Position numbers and translations under genes: made by a program
The notes under the pieces: generated by a model
Seen by the model: only the letters and a program-made list of their open reading frames with translations
Database searches by the model: none
Told to the model about the DNA's origin: nothing
Shown: in pieces, positions 62,665 through 64,000 of the stretch
Layout of the letters: every line of letters starts with the position of its first letter
How positions within the stretch are numbered: position 1 is the first letter of the stretch
From: Acidobacteriota bacterium
Lineage (GTDB): Bacteria; Acidobacteriota; Terriglobia; Terriglobales; SCQP01
Direction of reading: 5' to 3'
NCBI GenBank assembly: GCA_021818955.1
Contig: JAKASR010000022.1
Coordinates: 1-64,000 of the forward strand
Length of the DNA stretch: 64,000 bases

Positions 62665-62728
62665 AAGCGGCACGGCCGCTTTTACATTTAGGCGCTGCCG
62701 CTTTCGCAAAGGTCCAGGCGAAACCGGA
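62665..62728 (-). repeat. Dispersed repeat R2, copy f (inverted)
   Basis: On the minus strand: CCTGGACCTTTGCGAAAG, CGGCAGCGCCTAAATGTAAAAG, CGGCCGTGCCGC. It lies between the fibre-like gene and the next phage gene. A short related GC-rich piece also lies near 61811-61830. Confidence 0.8.
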
Positions 62729-62762
62729 CGCATGGCGAATACTCAGGGAAAAGGATCATTGG

Positions 62763-64000
62763 CTATTGCATACGGTATTGGACCAGGAGGTTGAGATTCG
62801 CGGGCGCCGTGGTGCAGCCCGAGGCCGCAGTCGAAACACTCAAAGTCAAGGTGGCGCCGGCGGCATAGTTTTGACTGATGGGGCCGGAATCGTTGGCGGC
62901 GGCGGTGATGGAGAGCCCGTGAGGGCTGGCGCCATCGGTCAGTTGCACGACGGCGGGGGTAGAGCAGCCCGCAGGCGGGGTTTGGGCCTGAGCCTGAAGA
63001 CGGGTAACGGTAATGGCTTTGTCGGGGGTCCAGGCAACGGCAGCAACCGCGGCCGTGGCGACGGGGATGAAAGCGGAAAAAGTCATGCGGGGCGAAGCCG
63101 AAAAGGTTTCACCGCCGATGGACGGGGCAGTCAAGGCGGGCGAGTTGAGCGCCGGCGAAGACGCCAGCACTACCGCGCCGCTGCCGGTTGTGCCATTGCT
63201 CAAATCGGCTGCGGACGGCTGCGCCGCCGTCACCGCGCCGGTGCTGGCGATCGCGGTCAGGTATTCGTGCGCGATCGCCGCGAAAGGCTCGACCGTATTC
63301 GAGGCCGCGCTGGCGGGGGTGCTTACCGTCTGGCCGCCGGCGTTGGTCCAGTTATTCGGTAGCTTTACCGCGCCCGCGCTGAAATCCGCCGTTTGGCTGG
63401 AGCCCAGCGTCAGGCCGCCGTTGGCTTCAATCGCGCCGCCGAAGGCGCAGCCATCGGTTAACAACGCGCCACAGTCCCACAATACTGACTGTGTATTGCC
63501 ATTGGCATCATTGGTCGTGAAACGCACTAATTTGTTATGCGCGAAATAAGGCGCAGTTTGGGTTATGCCAACTTGTATTTGATTACCGATGGACTGATAA
63601 ATTACGCCGCCATTAGTCCCCGCCGATCCCGACATCCCATCCACTTCGATCAGGCCGGAAACGCAAGCAGCTTGCGGGGTGCATAGCGCCTCCGGGGTGG
63701 TATTCGTTACCTTATTACCATCCAAAAATAAAGTTGAATTTTGATTGCCGGTATTTGCAAGTTGGAAGAATTCACCGGGTCCACCCGCTGAAAAGTCGGA
63801 ATTCACCACGCTCATCGTGCCCGCTTCGCCATAGTGCGCGATCATGGCGCGAGAACCAGCCGTAGCCGCAGTTGGAACAGCACCCGACATATAATATGAA
63901 TAATTAAGATAGAAAGTAAGCGTGTTACTAAAGCTGTATTCCCAATATGCGGGAGACATGCTGGCATATTTAGAAAGGTAGTATTTGTAGTAAGCGGCTC
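62763..64000 (-). CDS. Fibre-like phage structural protein (partial, runs off the window)
   Basis: At least 411 residues; the frame is open to the window edge, so the N terminus is missing and the ATG at 63959 is probably internal. The visible start is very Tyr-rich; the middle has Asn/Gly/Thr-rich beta-helix-like sequence (STLFLDGNKVTNTTPEALCTP), then Ala/Ser-rich repeats, and a compact C-terminal domain (VTRLQAQAQTPPAGCSTPAVVQLTDGASPHGL). Tail fibre or spike is likely by composition and context. Confidence 0.6.
   Translation of the reverse strand, partial: AAYYKYYLSKYASMSPAYWEYSFSNTLTFYLNYSYYMSGAVPTAATAGSRAMIAHYGEAGTMSVVNSDFSAGGPGEFFQLANTGNQNSTLFLDGNKVTNTTPEALCTPQAACVSGLIEVDGMSGSAGTNGGVIYQSIGNQIQVGITQTAPYFAHNKLVRFTTNDANGNTQSVLWDCGALLTDGCAFGGAIEANGGLTLGSSQTADFSAGAVKLPNNWTNAGGQTVSTPASAASNTVEPFAAIAHEYLTAIASTGAVTAAQPSAADLSNGTTGSGAVVLASSPALNSPALTAPSIGGETFSASPRMTFSAFIPVATAAVAAVAWTPDKAITVTRLQAQAQTPPAGCSTPAVVQLTDGASPHGLSITAAANDSGPISQNYAAGATLTLSVSTAASGCTTAPANLNLLVQYRMQ

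Noticed and set aside
61932-63362. 476-codon plus-strand frame in the phage region
   Set aside because: Antisense to two minus-strand phage genes and repeat R2; Gly/Arg-rich without domain or start signal.
49760-64000. Complete, intact prophage
   Set aside because: No integrase, repressor, portal or attachment site was recognised; the right end lies outside the window, so only phage-like region is claimed.

Overview
The window looks like chromosomal DNA of a GC-rich Gram-negative bacterium, most probably an acidobacterium. The main hint is an ABC-permease of the ADOP type (duplicated MacB/FtsX permease without its own ATPase) next to a PadR regulator, an arrangement especially abundant in Acidobacteria. 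An outer-membrane barrel protein, a bifunctional FTCD, a split ATP-synthase locus and a pyruvoyl-dependent arginine decarboxylase fit but do not prove this. No rRNA, tRNA, CRISPR array or integrase was found.

Region 1 (0.3-15.2 kb) is accessory: ADOP permease and PadR with a candidate operator, a secreted Sel1-repeat protein, a phage/plasmid-type replication ATPase, a barrel protein, a GNAT/HTH-like protein, and a very large secreted protein with IPT/TIG-like domains and a CxxCH motif. Two dispersed repeat families (called R1 and R2 here) lie between these genes.

Region 2 (15.4-49.8 kb) is dense housekeeping DNA without R1/R2: uppP, a BON protein, a PIG-L/GT4 pair, an M20 peptidase, a GT87 enzyme, the rimP-nusA-infB-ylxP-rbfA-nrnA cluster running into atpI-atpB-atpE (no F1 genes follow), an RluB-like enzyme, larB, galT-galK, the hut catabolic genes (hutU, hutI, ftcD) behind an HD-GYP response regulator and a GT2 enzyme, and arginine decarboxylase. 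Next comes a threonine-synthase paralogue plus a MoaD-like sulfur carrier behind a complete SAM-I riboswitch, with promoter and terminator visible. I read these two as MetM and MetO, which make homocysteine from O-phosphohomoserine. The adjacent nagB-thrC-thrB-hom cluster runs divergently and would supply that substrate, so methionine and threonine synthesis branch at O-phosphohomoserine within one 6.5-kb stretch.

Region 3 (49.9-64 kb) is phage-like: nearly all genes are on the minus strand, including a large terminase, an adaptor-like protein, a large tail or nozzle-like protein, a fibre-like protein running off the window end, GNAT, zinc-ribbon and HExxH proteins. It is interrupted by four arrays of a 7-bp tandem repeat (consensus CARAGCR). 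A low-GC four-helix-bundle gene (23S rRNA intervening-sequence-protein family) lies between two arrays on the opposite strand. R1 and R2 reappear here. The array/four-helix module and the MetM/MetO/SAM-riboswitch unit are the two observations I would follow first.
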